From: CAYMCQ01 sp964389025
GTDB lineage: Bacteria; Verrucomicrobiota; Verrucomicrobiia; Limisphaerales; CAYMCQ01
Length of the DNA stretch: 29,689 nucleotides
Assembly (NCBI GenBank): GCA_964389025.1
Contig: CAYMCQ010000053.1
Span: 1 to 29,689, forward strand
Reading direction: 5' to 3'
The notes beneath the pieces are model-generated. The model did not search any database. It worked only from the letters and a program-made list of their open reading frames with translations, and was not told the DNA's origin. The stretch's first letter is position 1, and every line of letters starts with the position of its first letter. Positions 14,500-22,910 of this stretch are shown here, one piece after another. Both the position numbers and the translations under genes were made by a program.

Positions 14500-15909
14500 C
14501 AACCCCTCTTCCTTCTCGACGAGCGCGACAATTTCACGGAGGTCATCCACCACGGCTTCGAGTTCAGTGATGGCTTCGGCGGCGAGGTCTTGCGGTTCGG
14601 GCAATTCGTCGGCGTCTTCGAGCGAGTCGTCCTTGAGCCACGTCACGTCGAGTTTGTAGCCGCGTTCCTTGATTTCGCTGATATGGAATTTGCGGAAGCG
14701 GCCCGTCTCGCCGGTGTCGGTGCGGCGGCTCAGGCCGTTGGGGTCTTTGCCGTAGCACTTTTCAAACTCGGCGAAGTGTTGCGCGGTGAGCGGGCGGTCT
14801 TTCTTGGTGATGCCCGGCACGTTGGAGCGCGCGTCGAAAATCCAGACCGCGTCGGTGGGCCGGCCTTTCTGGAAGAAGATGACATTCGCCTTCACGCCTT
14901 GGCTGTAAGGCGTGAACGTGCCGCGTGGCAGGCGCAGGACGGTGTGCAGCGCGCAATCCTGCATGAGCAACTCGAAGACCTCGCCGGCCTTGCCCTCGAA
15001 GAGGCAGTTGTCCGGCAGCACCATCGCGGCGCGTCCGCCCGGCTTAAGCGTGGTCATGACGTGCTGGACGAAGTTGAGCTGTTTGTTGCTGGTCTCGATG
15101 GTGAAGTCGTCGCGGGCGGGCGCTTGATTCGCGCCTTTCGTGCCGAAGGGCGGATTGGTGAGGACGCAATCGAAACGGTCGCCGCGATCCGGTTCGTAAA
15201 TGGTGTCGCCGAGCGCGATGTGGGGTTCGACGCCGTGCAGAAACAGATTCATCAGCGCGAGCCGGCGCGGGCGCGGCACGAGGTCCTGGCCGTGATAAAC
15301 TTTTTTGCGGATGAAATAATCGGCGCGGTCAAACACGCCGCCGGAGACGGGCTTGGAGATGAGCCATTCCCACGCGCAGACGAGAAAACCGCCCGTGCCG
15401 CAGGCGGGATCGCACAGGCGGAAGTCGGGATTCCCGCGCGGGTCGGGCTTCATGACTTTGCAGATGGTCTGGATGAGCGGGCGGGGCGTGAAGTATTGGC
15501 CCGCGCCTTTCTTGCCTTCGCTGGCGGCCTTTTCGAGCAGGCCCTCGAACGCCGCGCCTTTCACGTCCACGTCCATCGCAGACCAGTCTTCCTCGTCAAT
15601 CATGGCGATGACGCGCTTGAGGTTGACGGGATTGTTGAAGCGCGGCGTGGCTTGCGCAAAGATGTCGCCAAGGATGCCGGGCTGCTCGCGGAGTTTGCGG
15701 AGGATGTCGGCGTAATGGTCGGTGAGCGCCGTGCCGGACTCGGCCTTGAGGCTGGCCCAGTTGTAAGCTTTCGGAATTTCAGCGCTACGTTCCTCGGCCA
15801 TTTTCAGGAACAGCAGGTAGGTGAGTTGTTCGATGTAATCGCCGTAATCCACGCCGTCGTGGCGCAGCGTGTGGCAGAAGCCCCAGAGTTTTTGGACGAT
15901 GTCGGACAT
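14431..15909 (-). CDS. hsdM: Type I restriction-modification methyltransferase subunit HsdM
   Basis: An N6-adenine DNA methyltransferase of 492 residues that works with HsdS. The N-terminal HsdM_N helical domain covers about 1-120. SAM-binding motif I is DPACGTGG (167-174) and catalytic motif IV is NPPF (252-255), preceded by FDCVLT. Typical sequences GQYFTPRPL and FVQHVMTTLKPGGRAAMVLPD are also present. Residues 471-492 (TTDCTDDTD onward) are encoded by a palindromic repeat, so the natural C-terminus has been replaced or extended. The core looks intact. The ATG at 15909 is nine bases after the hsdR stop. Confidence 0.94.
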   Translation of the reverse strand: MSDIVQKLWGFCHTLRHDGVDYGDYIEQLTYLLFLKMAEERSAEIPKAYNWASLKAESGTALTDHYADILRKLREQPGILGDIFAQATPRFNNPVNLKRVIAMIDEEDWSAMDVDVKGAAFEGLLEKAASEGKKGAGQYFTPRPLIQTICKVMKPDPRGNPDFRLCDPACGTGGFLVCAWEWLISKPVSGGVFDRADYFIRKKVYHGQDLVPRPRRLALMNLFLHGVEPHIALGDTIYEPDRGDRFDCVLTNPPFGTKGANQAPARDDFTIETSNKQLNFVQHVMTTLKPGGRAAMVLPDNCLFEGKAGEVFELLMQDCALHTVLRLPRGTFTPYSQGVKANVIFFQKGRPTDAVWIFDARSNVPGITKKDRPLTAQHFAEFEKCYGKDPNGLSRRTDTGETGRFRKFHISEIKERGYKLDVTWLKDDSLEDADELPEPQDLAAEAITELEAVVDDLREIVALVEKEEGLTTDCTDDTDGKKTGRKSSVKSV

Positions 15910-15918
15910 GAATAATTT

Positions 15919-18231
15919 TTAAGCGGCCACAGCTTCGTTGAGTTGGGCAACGAGTAAATTCAATTCACCAAACACCTGTTTCGCCTTTGCCATGCCGCCG
16001 CGACCTTGCAGTAATTTCTCGAAGGCGTCGAGATAATCCTCGGCGTTGTCGAACTTGCCGTAGCATTCGAGTTTCTGTGAGGAGACGATGTCCTTTTCCT
16101 CGATCGTGGACGTGAAGGTGCGCTTGGCGCGGGGATATTCGAGCAGTAGTTTTTGAAAGTCGGGATTGCGGAGCAGTTTCATCGTGCCCGCAAAATCTTT
16201 TTTGAGTTCGTGCGGCAGTTCCTTTGCAAAACGGCCCATGTCACCGTCGGCGATCCACGCCGCGAACTTTGTGCGGGCGTCGGCGTTCATGTCTTTGTCA
16301 ATCCGCAGCAGGCGTTTGGACAGGATGCGCACATGGTAGTCGCGATCCACGTTCTGCCAGATGTTTTCGATGACCTGCGGAAGCGTGAGCGGAGTTTTGC
16401 CCGGCGGCTCGAGGTCGAAGCTGGAAACGTTTTTGAAATACTGGATGAGCGTGCCGTCGAAGCAGTCGAACACGACGAACTTGGATTTGTTGATGTCAGG
16501 ACAAAGGCGCGTGCCGCGTCCGAGCATTTGTTCCCAAAGAATGCGCGACTTCACCGGACGCAGAAACACGATGAATTCCAGCGCCGGGATGTCCACGCCG
16601 GTCGAGAGCATGTCCACGGTGACGACGACCTTGGGATTGGGGCGGTTGCGGAACTCGCGGATGCGCTGGAGCGGGCAGTCCACGTTCGGGTTGCCGGTGA
16701 TCTTCTTCACGAAGTCGTCGCCCTGATTGAAAACGGCGCGGCAGGTTTTGACGAGCTGGTCGGCGTGCGACGTGTGCGGGAGATCGTTGACGGCGAAGAT
16801 GAGGGTTTTTGGGAAGTGTCCAGTATCGGCCTCGTGAGCGTAGGCATATTTGGCGACTTCCTCGATGATTTTACGATTGCTGTCGGGCGCAGTGATGTCG
16901 CGTTCTATCGAAGCGGCCTCGAATGCACGTTCGTCTTCCAGTTGGTCGAGCGCTTTCTGCCCGGTGTCGGTGTCCACACGTTCGATGGTCTCGCCTTCAT
17001 TCAGGAAAATGCCATTCATGCGCACTTCAGATTTGATGGCGACCGGCTCATAATCCACGAGGAAGCCATCGAGGATGGCCTGCTCCACGGTATAGCGGAA
17101 CACCGGCGCACCGAATAGTGCTGTTGTGTGTGCGGCGGGCGTGGCGGTGAGGCCGACCTTGATGGCGTCGAAGTGATTGAGCGTGTTGCGCCAGACGCTC
17201 ATCTCCTGCGCCGTGTAACCGCGATGGCATTCATCGGCGATGATCAGGTCGAAGGCGTGAATGGGAATGTCGAGCTTGTCGGCGTCCGCTTCGGCCTCCG
17301 TGTCACCGCCGCACTGGGCGAAGCAGCCTTCCGCGCCGAAAAGATTTCGCGCCGTGCGTTGAATGGTGGAAACATAAACGAACGTGTGGCTCGCCTTCGG
17401 AGCGGTGAGATATTCGTTCGGCAAAACTTTCGGGTCGAACGGATCATCATCGCCGAAGTCTTCCTTCTGAAATTTCTGGCTGTAAATCTCGTATTCGTTC
17501 GCAAGCTTGTTGCCTTGCGGCGTGTTGAAAGCGTTGAACTCACGGACGGCTTGCGCGGCGAGCGCCTTGCGATCCACGAGAAACAGGATTCGTTTGGCGA
17601 GTTTGCTTTCAAGCAGACGATAGATTTGCGCGACGGTGAGAAATGTTTTGCCCGTGCCGGTGGCCATCGCCACGAGGAGTTCGCGACGACCGGAACGGAT
17701 GGCGGCTTCGGTCGCAGTGATTGCACCAAGCTGATACGGGCGCAACCGGGTAATGCGTTCGGGCGGCGTGTCGAGCAACCAGTCGTGCGCGGGTTTTTGA
17801 TTGAAAGCGAAAAATTCTTCGAGCGCCGGGGCGGTGTGGAAGTTGGAAACCGTCCGTGAGACAAGTTTCTCCGGGCGGACATCCAGATGCCAGATTATTT
17901 CGCCGTTGGTCGATTAGAGAAACGGAACGTGATAGCCATTCCAATTGCCAGGCCCGTTGAGCGCACCCTCGGCGTAACGCTTGGCCTGCTCCAAAACATT
18001 CTGCGGATTGACCGTGACTTTCTTCGCTTCGATGATGCCGAGCAATATTCCGTTGACGAATAGAGCGTAGTCAGCCGGGCCGTTGGCGGTGGGGAATTCT
18101 TCGACGGCAACACAGTGGAGCGCGGAAAGGTCGAGACCTTCATAGTAGCGAATGATTTTCCACTGCGGACTTAGTGAACGCAGCTTCGTATCAATCCGCT
18201 TCTTGCGGGTAAGCCATTCCGCTTCATTCAT
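15919..18231 (-). pseudogene. hsdR: Type I restriction endonuclease subunit HsdR, interrupted by an in-frame TAA
   Basis: HsdR is the nuclease and translocase of type I systems. The frame starts at ATG 18231 (NEAEWLTRKKRIDTKLRS). It shows the HSDR_N nuclease core with PADYALF and IIEAKK, then stops at TAA 17914-17916, codon 106. The same frame resumes at once with STNGEIIWHLDVRPEK and stays open to 15919. It contains Walker A MATGTGKT, DECH, GLTATP and QMLGRGTR helicase motifs and an EcoEI-type C-terminal region. The context VPFL(stop)STNGE suggests a Tyr codon TAY changed to TAA. No ATG lies between the stop and Walker A, only a TTG at 17778, so separate expression of a good motor protein is doubtful. 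As read, restriction should be lost. Confidence 0.9.
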
Positions 18232-18284
18232 AAGGGGAGCAAACGCGAGCACAGTAAAGATACTACGCAGCGTCTGCAAGTCAT

Positions 18285-19295
18285 TCAAAGTTTGGGTAGT
18301 GTATCGGCCAGCCTGTCCGCGAGATTGTGCGCTTCGACGATTTGTTCCGGCGTCAATTTTTCGGCGAGCGCCTCGCGATTATCGAGTGCGATGCGGCTTC
18401 CGCTTCGGCTCGCCAGCGTGAACCACGCGTATGATTCCACCAGATTTTGTTTCACGCCGACACCTTTCACATACATCAAACCAAGATTGAACTGCGCTTC
18501 CGAGACTCCTTGCTCACCGGCCTTGCGAAACCATCGCGCCGCGATGATCGGGTCCTGTGTCACGCCGGTGCCGTCGTAATAAAAATTGCCGAGCTTGAAT
18601 TGCGCGCGTGGATGGTTTTGCGCGGCGGCCTTTTGAAACCACTTCGCTGCTTCGACGTAATTTGTCGCCGACAAATATGTCTCGCCAACTTTGAACTGCG
18701 CTTCGGCGTGCTTCTTGTCCGCCGCTTTGCGATACCACTTCGCCGCCTCCGCCGAATCGCGCTCCACGCCTTGCCCTTTCTCATACATTGCGCCCAGGGA
18801 GAATTGCGCTTCGGTCACATCGTTCCCGGCTGCTTTGAGCATCCATTTGAATGCTTCGATGTCGTCCTGCGATTGGTAAGACGAATTGGAAAGGATTTTT
18901 CCGAGAAACAACTGCGCGATCGGGAGATTCTTTTCAGCAGCCGGGCGCAGCCATTTCTCGGCCTGCTTGTAATCTTTGGCAACAGTGCGCCCCTCGTAAA
19001 ACATCTGGCCGAGGATAAACTGCGATTGCACATCGCCAGCCTCCGCCTGCGATTTGAGTTGCTCAAGATCCAAACCCAGAGTCGCGCTCGCTAAACAAAC
19101 AAGCAGCGCCACAAACAAAAAGTTTCTGCCATAACCAAGCTTTCGCCGCAGCGCAGGTTTCCAACCTGCCTTATCGCCGGTTTCCAACCGGCTGCGCTTC
19201 GCAACTCGCTGCGCCTGCGGATTGCAAATCCGCGACACAGCAGACTGGAAGTCTTCGCCACATTCCAGATTATTGATTTGCCTGCGCTTTATCAT
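18285..19295 (-). CDS. Exported Sel1-repeat (TPR-like) protein
   Basis: A protein of Sel1-like repeats, helix-turn-helix units of about 36 residues with the A-x-x-x-L-G-x-x-Y-x-x-G pattern. Examples are AQFSLGAMYEKGQGVERD, AQFKLGNFYYDGTGVTQD and AQFNLGLMYVKGVGVKQN. About six units follow a hydrophobic segment FLFVALLVCLASATLG that looks like a signal peptide. Such proteins usually scaffold other proteins in the periplasm or at the cell surface. The true start is uncertain. ATGs at 19295 and 19370 are in frame, but 19153-19254 is a hairpin repeat read through in frame, which puts an abnormally long leader before the signal. A TTG at 19118 would remove it. hsdR starts just downstream. Confidence 0.82.
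   Translation of the reverse strand: MIKRRQINNLECGEDFQSAVSRICNPQAQRVAKRSRLETGDKAGWKPALRRKLGYGRNFLFVALLVCLASATLGLDLEQLKSQAEAGDVQSQFILGQMFYEGRTVAKDYKQAEKWLRPAAEKNLPIAQLFLGKILSNSSYQSQDDIEAFKWMLKAAGNDVTEAQFSLGAMYEKGQGVERDSAEAAKWYRKAADKKHAEAQFKVGETYLSATNYVEAAKWFQKAAAQNHPRAQFKLGNFYYDGTGVTQDPIIAARWFRKAGEQGVSEAQFNLGLMYVKGVGVKQNLVESYAWFTLASRSGSRIALDNREALAEKLTPEQIVEAHNLADRLADTLPKL
19153..19254. repeat. Array of four small hairpins with 3-base loops
   Basis: Four perfect hairpins follow one another. They are GCAGGTT/AACCTGC (19153-19169), GCCGGTT/AACCGGC (19176-19192), GCGGATT/AATCCGC (19217-19233) and AGACT/AGTCT (19242-19254). Each has a 3-base loop (TCC, TCC, GCA, GGA). The array lies inside the 5' part of the Sel1 reading frame. 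Confidence 0.88.
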
Positions 19296-19431
19296 CGTCT
19301 GGTATTCGACCGTGACGCCGTCGTTTCGTTGCAAATCATTTTGCCGGATTATTGCTCTGTCGCGCGGCATTCACGGCGCATTTAAGGCAACGCGCCCCGT
19401 GCGTCTCGCACACAAACAACGCCGCGAACAA

Positions 19432-20772
19432 TCAAATTTTCCAACCCTTGCGATAGTGATGATGAATGAAGCGCTCCGCTTCAGCGCAATTTCGCGCCCG
19501 AAGATTTTTTGAATCCCATTCAATTCTTTTGCCGGCGCGGTATGCGACGTTGCCGAGCAGCGCGGCTTCAGTCAGCGGGCCAGAGTAGGAAAAATCGCTC
19601 GCGGCATGTTTGCCGGACTTGACGCATTGAATCCATTCTTTGTGATGTTGCGAAAAGTCGCTCGGAATTTGCGGCGGCTCGGAGTAATCCTTGAAATCTT
19701 TTTCCCGCATCACGCAATGGCGCATGTAATTGGAAAGCAACATGCCTTTGCTGCCGACGAACAAAACGCCGCTGTCCCACTTGCCGGAAATTTCCGGGGG
19801 AAGGAAAGCCGGTTTTTTTCCGCCGTGATACCAGGTGAGTTTGAGATTCTTATTGTTGGTAGGGACGCGCTGCCGCGCGTCCTGGCCGACCCGCAGGTCG
19901 GCCCTGCCTATTGGCGCCGGATATTCATAACGCACAATCAGCCACGGTGGTGCCGAGTCGTGATGGATTGGCGGCCCTTCAGCTTCTGCGCTTAGTGGAT
20001 ATTGCAAGCCAAGCGCCCAATGCGGCAAGTCCATGAAATGACAGCCAAAATCCGCCAGCGCACCGCCACCGAACGCCCACCAGTTGCGCCAATTGAACGG
20101 CACATAATCCGGGTGATACGGACGCTCCTGAACCGGACCGAGCCACAGATCGTAATTCAGACCTTTCGGAATTGGCGGCGTGTCTTTTGGCGCGTCCTTG
20201 CCGCCGTAGGTCGCGCTGACCCAAACGTGGACTTCGCTCACCGCGCCGACCTCGCCCTTTTGAATTTTTTCCACGACCTGGTGATAATTGTTGCCGGAAT
20301 GAATCTGCGTCCCGATTTGCGTGATGAGTTTTTTCTTTCGCGCAAGGTTGGTGACGATGCGGCATTCGGAAATCGTTCGCGTGAGCGGTTTCTCGCAATA
20401 GACGTGTCGCCCGCTTTGCAACGCCGCGACCGCCGCGACCGCGTGCGTGTGGTCTGGCGTCGCGATGACGACGGCGTCAATGCCCTTCTGTTCCAGCAAG
20501 CGCCGAAAGTCGCTGTAAGTTTTCGCCCCCGGATATTTTTGTTTTGCAGCGGCGAGGTAATTTTCATCCACATCGCAAAGCGCGACGATGTTTTCACCGG
20601 CGACATTCGACATGTCGTAATTTCCCTGATGCGCGACGCCGATGACTCCGATGTTCAGTTTTTCGTTCGCCGAAATTCTTCCCAGTGAAAGATTGCGGCT
20701 GAGGTAAAAAACTCCAGCCGTCGCAAGTGAAGCGCGGCGGATGAACTCCCGGCGTGTCAGATTTGGTTTCAT
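19432..20772 (-). CDS. Tat-exported Gfo/Idh/MocA-family oxidoreductase
   Basis: A 446-residue NAD(P)-dependent sugar oxidoreductase of the Gfo/Idh/MocA family. It opens with a twin-arginine signal (TRREFIRRASLATAGVFYL), so it is probably exported folded. A Rossmann segment IGVIGVAHQGN (41-51) and the EKP motif (127-129, CEKPL) follow. The C-terminal catalytic half has WLGPVQERPYHPDYVP, GGGALADFGCHFMDLPHWAL and LKLTWYHGGKKP. Residues about 288-309 are an in-frame palindromic-repeat insertion replacing a short loop. ATG 20772 overlaps the upstream DUF1080 stop by four bases. An upstream in-frame extension to 21174 is only shadow of that gene. It probably acts with the DUF1080 protein on 3-keto sugars. 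Confidence 0.92.
   Translation of the reverse strand: MKPNLTRREFIRRASLATAGVFYLSRNLSLGRISANEKLNIGVIGVAHQGNYDMSNVAGENIVALCDVDENYLAAAKQKYPGAKTYSDFRRLLEQKGIDAVVIATPDHTHAVAAVAALQSGRHVYCEKPLTRTISECRIVTNLARKKKLITQIGTQIHSGNNYHQVVEKIQKGEVGAVSEVHVWVSATYGGKDAPKDTPPIPKGLNYDLWLGPVQERPYHPDYVPFNWRNWWAFGGGALADFGCHFMDLPHWALGLQYPLSAEAEGPPIHHDSAPPWLIVRYEYPAPIGRADLRVGQDARQRVPTNNKNLKLTWYHGGKKPAFLPPEISGKWDSGVLFVGSKGMLLSNYMRHCVMREKDFKDYSEPPQIPSDFSQHHKEWIQCVKSGKHAASDFSYSGPLTEAALLGNVAYRAGKRIEWDSKNLRARNCAEAERFIHHHYRKGWKI
19863..19903. repeat. Two-hairpin repeat inside the oxidoreductase gene
   Basis: GGACGCGC (19863-19870) pairs with GCGCGTCC (19875-19882), and GGCCGACC (19884-19891) pairs with GGTCGGCC (19896-19903). 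Both have perfect 8-bp stems and 4-base loops. The element is read in frame in the Gfo/Idh protein. Confidence 0.9.
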
Positions 20773-22100
20773 CGTGCCTCCGTCCCAGGCTTGGGCTGCG
20801 CTTTCGAGCGGATTTCGCGGATGTAAATGTTTTTGAAATAAAGATTGTTCCCGTGATTTTGAAGTTCGATCTGGCCAGTTGGGAAAATCGGTCGGGCGCG
20901 GTCCCAGTAATTTTCCAGAGTCACGTCGTTGACCACCAATTCGCCGTTGAGGAACACATGCGTCTTCTCGCCCACCATCAGAATGCGGAAACGATTCCAG
21001 TCGCCAATCCAGCGATCCGCGCGTTTGAGCGGCGTGGAAGGATTCTTCTGGTTGTTGTATAGACCACCGGAACCGACTTCGCTCCCATTCTTGGCATGAA
21101 ACGGATCCCAAATCTGCACCTGCGGACTGCCCCGCAAATAAATTCCGCTGTCGCCACCTTCCTTGATCTTCCAATCCACCAGCAGCTCAAAGTCGCCGTA
21201 ATCTCTGGCAGTGCAAAGGCTGTCGCCCTTGCCGTCAAATTCCAGAACACCGTTGGCTGCCTTCCAGTGTTCCACCATGCGTTGATTCGCCTTGGCCTGC
21301 GCGACGGAGAGTTCTGTGGATGAAAGCTTGGCGCGTTTGACGGGGTTGTCGTTGGGCGACGCCAGCAATCCTTTCCAACCGGACAGGTCTTTGCCGTTGA
21401 AGAGCGCGGTGAAACCTTCCGGCGGCACGTTGTTCCGGGGAATCGCAGGCAGTTCTTTGATGCGAATGTTGCGAAATTCAACGTAGTCATTGTGACCAAG
21501 GAAACCGAGGTGGCCGCGTTCGCGCAACAGCCCGGGATGTTTCCGCAAAACGGCCGCATCGGTTACGTCATTCAGGTTGGCGTCAACGATGACCTTGCCG
21601 TTCAGCGTGACTTTGATGTGTCGTCCCCGCGCAACAATCTCCTCCCGGTTCCACTCGCCGGCTTTTCTGAGCGCGCCGCGTTTGGCCGGCACCACGCCGT
21701 AAATCGAGCCGTGGAATTGCCAGGGTTGGAGGTTGGCATATTTCGGGGCGGAATCCTCCAGCACCTGGATTTCCATGCCCAGGAAAGCCCCGTCTCCTTG
21801 CAACGGCGCACGAATGCCGATTCCGTTGTTTGCCCCCGGTTCCAACTTGAATTCAAAACGGAGCACAAAGTCGGCGTATTCTTTTTCCGTGTATAAATTT
21901 CCACCGCCGCCTTTGGCGCAGTAAATAACGCCGTCCTTGACGCCGTAGCCGTCACCACGTTTTCCCACGAGCGTCCAGCCTTTCAGGGTTTGGCCATCGA
22001 ACAAATCGGTGAAGCCGGATTCGGCGCGGCACGCCGCGGTTGGAATGAGTAAAACAGCGGCGGCGAAAAAACAGTATTGTTTCAGAAAAGAATTTTTCAC
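20769..22100 (-). CDS. Secreted protein with two 3-keto-disaccharide hydrolase (DUF1080) domains
   Basis: A 443-residue exported protein. An N-terminal signal (MKNSFLKQYCFFAAAVLLIP, then TAAC) may end in ordinary cleavage or in an atypical lipobox. Two concanavalin-like DUF1080 domains follow at about 28-213 and 228-430. Each begins with the family's F-x-x-L-F-D/N-G-x-x-L-x-G-W motif (FTDLFDGQTLKGW and FTALFNGKDLSGW). The second contains GDSGIYLRG and WNRFRI; both contain VEFRNIRI-like or YFKNIYIREI ends. Family members hydrolyse 3-keto-glycosides made by Gfo/Idh/MocA enzymes, and such an enzyme is encoded directly downstream with a 4-base overlap. The start is GTG at 22100 without a clear Shine-Dalgarno. 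Confidence 0.9.
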   Translation of the reverse strand: MKNSFLKQYCFFAAAVLLIPTAACRAESGFTDLFDGQTLKGWTLVGKRGDGYGVKDGVIYCAKGGGGNLYTEKEYADFVLRFEFKLEPGANNGIGIRAPLQGDGAFLGMEIQVLEDSAPKYANLQPWQFHGSIYGVVPAKRGALRKAGEWNREEIVARGRHIKVTLNGKVIVDANLNDVTDAAVLRKHPGLLRERGHLGFLGHNDYVEFRNIRIKELPAIPRNNVPPEGFTALFNGKDLSGWKGLLASPNDNPVKRAKLSSTELSVAQAKANQRMVEHWKAANGVLEFDGKGDSLCTARDYGDFELLVDWKIKEGGDSGIYLRGSPQVQIWDPFHAKNGSEVGSGGLYNNQKNPSTPLKRADRWIGDWNRFRILMVGEKTHVFLNGELVVNDVTLENYWDRARPIFPTGQIELQNHGNNLYFKNIYIREIRSKAQPKPGTEAR

Positions 22101-22204
22101 GTTGGTCGGGTTTTGTTTTCGAGGCGAGGGTTCGATAATTCGCGGACGCTGTCAAGCCGGGTTTGAGATTCTGGCATCGCCCTTGTTCTCGTCCTCATCC
22201 TCGA

Positions 22205-22235
22205 AAAACAAAAAAGGGACGGCTTGCGCCGTCCC
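22205..22235 (-). terminator. Intrinsic terminator after the Spy-like gene
   Basis: On the minus strand, GGGACGGC (22235-22228), loop GCAA and GCCGTCCC (22223-22216) form a perfect 8-bp stem. A U-rich tract follows immediately (the plus-strand A-run at 22205-22215). It lies 29 bases beyond the stop at 22264 and upstream of the DUF1080 gene. Confidence 0.92.
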
Positions 22236-22263
22236 TCGTCGAATTGGTTTTTAACTGCCGAAG

Positions 22264-22731
22264 TTATTTCTTGTCGTCGGCTTTCTTTTCGCCTTCAGGC
22301 TTTTTGTCGCCATCAGGACCACCGGGTCCACCGCGACGACCACCTTGTCCGCCCGGTCCTCGCTGCTGCGCCATCTTCTCGAATTTTTCATACTGCTCCT
22401 TGTCGAGGATGTCCTTCATCTTCTTGTTGAACTCCTCGCGGGCGGCCTGGAATTTTTCGCGACGCTCCTCTGGCGGAAGGTCGCGCGTTCCCTGCATCTT
22501 TTCGCCCTGTGCCTTCAGCGCAGCTTCCACTTTCGGTTTTTGGGCGTCTGTGAGTTTGAGTTCCTCGGTCAATCTTTCGAGGCGTTGCTTGACGAAATCA
22601 GCGCCGCCGCGTTGCCCGCCGGGACGGCCTTCTGGCCGGGCCGGCTTGTCTTCCGCGCGCAGCGCAGGGCTGAACGCGAGCATTGCCGTCGCCGCCAATG
22701 CCGTCACGATACTTAACTTGTTAATTTTCAT
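22264..22731 (-). CDS. Exported Spy/CpxP-like LTxxQ protein
   Basis: A 155-residue small exported protein. The signal peptide MKINKLSIVTALAATAMLAF continues to a likely cut after ALRA. The mature part is charged and helical. It contains RLTEELKLTDAQKPKVEAAL, the LTxxQ motif of periplasmic Spy/CpxP-type proteins, then a Lys/Glu helix ending in ILDKEQYEKFEKM. A Gly/Pro/Arg-rich segment (GPGGQGGRRGGPGGPDG) and a Lys/Glu/Asp tail follow. It is probably a periplasmic chaperone-like or stress protein; the precise function is unknown. A strong terminator follows, so it is probably monocistronic, divergent from the cyclophilin gene. Confidence 0.8.
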   Translation of the reverse strand: MKINKLSIVTALAATAMLAFSPALRAEDKPARPEGRPGGQRGGADFVKQRLERLTEELKLTDAQKPKVEAALKAQGEKMQGTRDLPPEERREKFQAAREEFNKKMKDILDKEQYEKFEKMAQQRGPGGQGGRRGGPGGPDGDKKPEGEKKADDKK

Positions 22732-22910
22732 GTGTCCTGTTTGGTTTGATTGTTGAATCGCCCGCGCATTTTGCGCGACGACCGGTTGTCCAACAGGGAA
22801 AGACGCTGCGCGTTCAAAGTGGTTACAGAAAGGGCTGTTTTGGATTGAACATCAACGGGAGAAATTCTGCGCGTGACATTCGCGGCGTTTCATGGAAATT
22901 TCCCCGCGCT

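Noticed and set aside
14590..15915. Long plus-strand reading frame (441 codons) opposite hsdM
   Set aside because: It is antisense to a well-supported methyltransferase, has no recognisable motifs and a composition typical of a shadow frame in GC-rich DNA.
16153..17118. Plus-strand frame of 321 codons opposite hsdR
   Set aside because: It is antisense to helicase motifs that are clearly coding on the minus strand, with no protein-like domains.
15919..17778. Stand-alone helicase subunit starting at 17778
   Set aside because: The start would be TTG inside a continuous, homologous frame that extends back to the TAA at 17914 and beyond it. A nonsense mutation in one hsdR explains the data better than a natural two-gene split.
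20773..21174. 134-residue N-terminal extension of the Gfo/Idh protein
   Set aside because: The extension is the out-of-frame shadow of the DUF1080 gene. The Tat signal starts exactly at ATG 20772.
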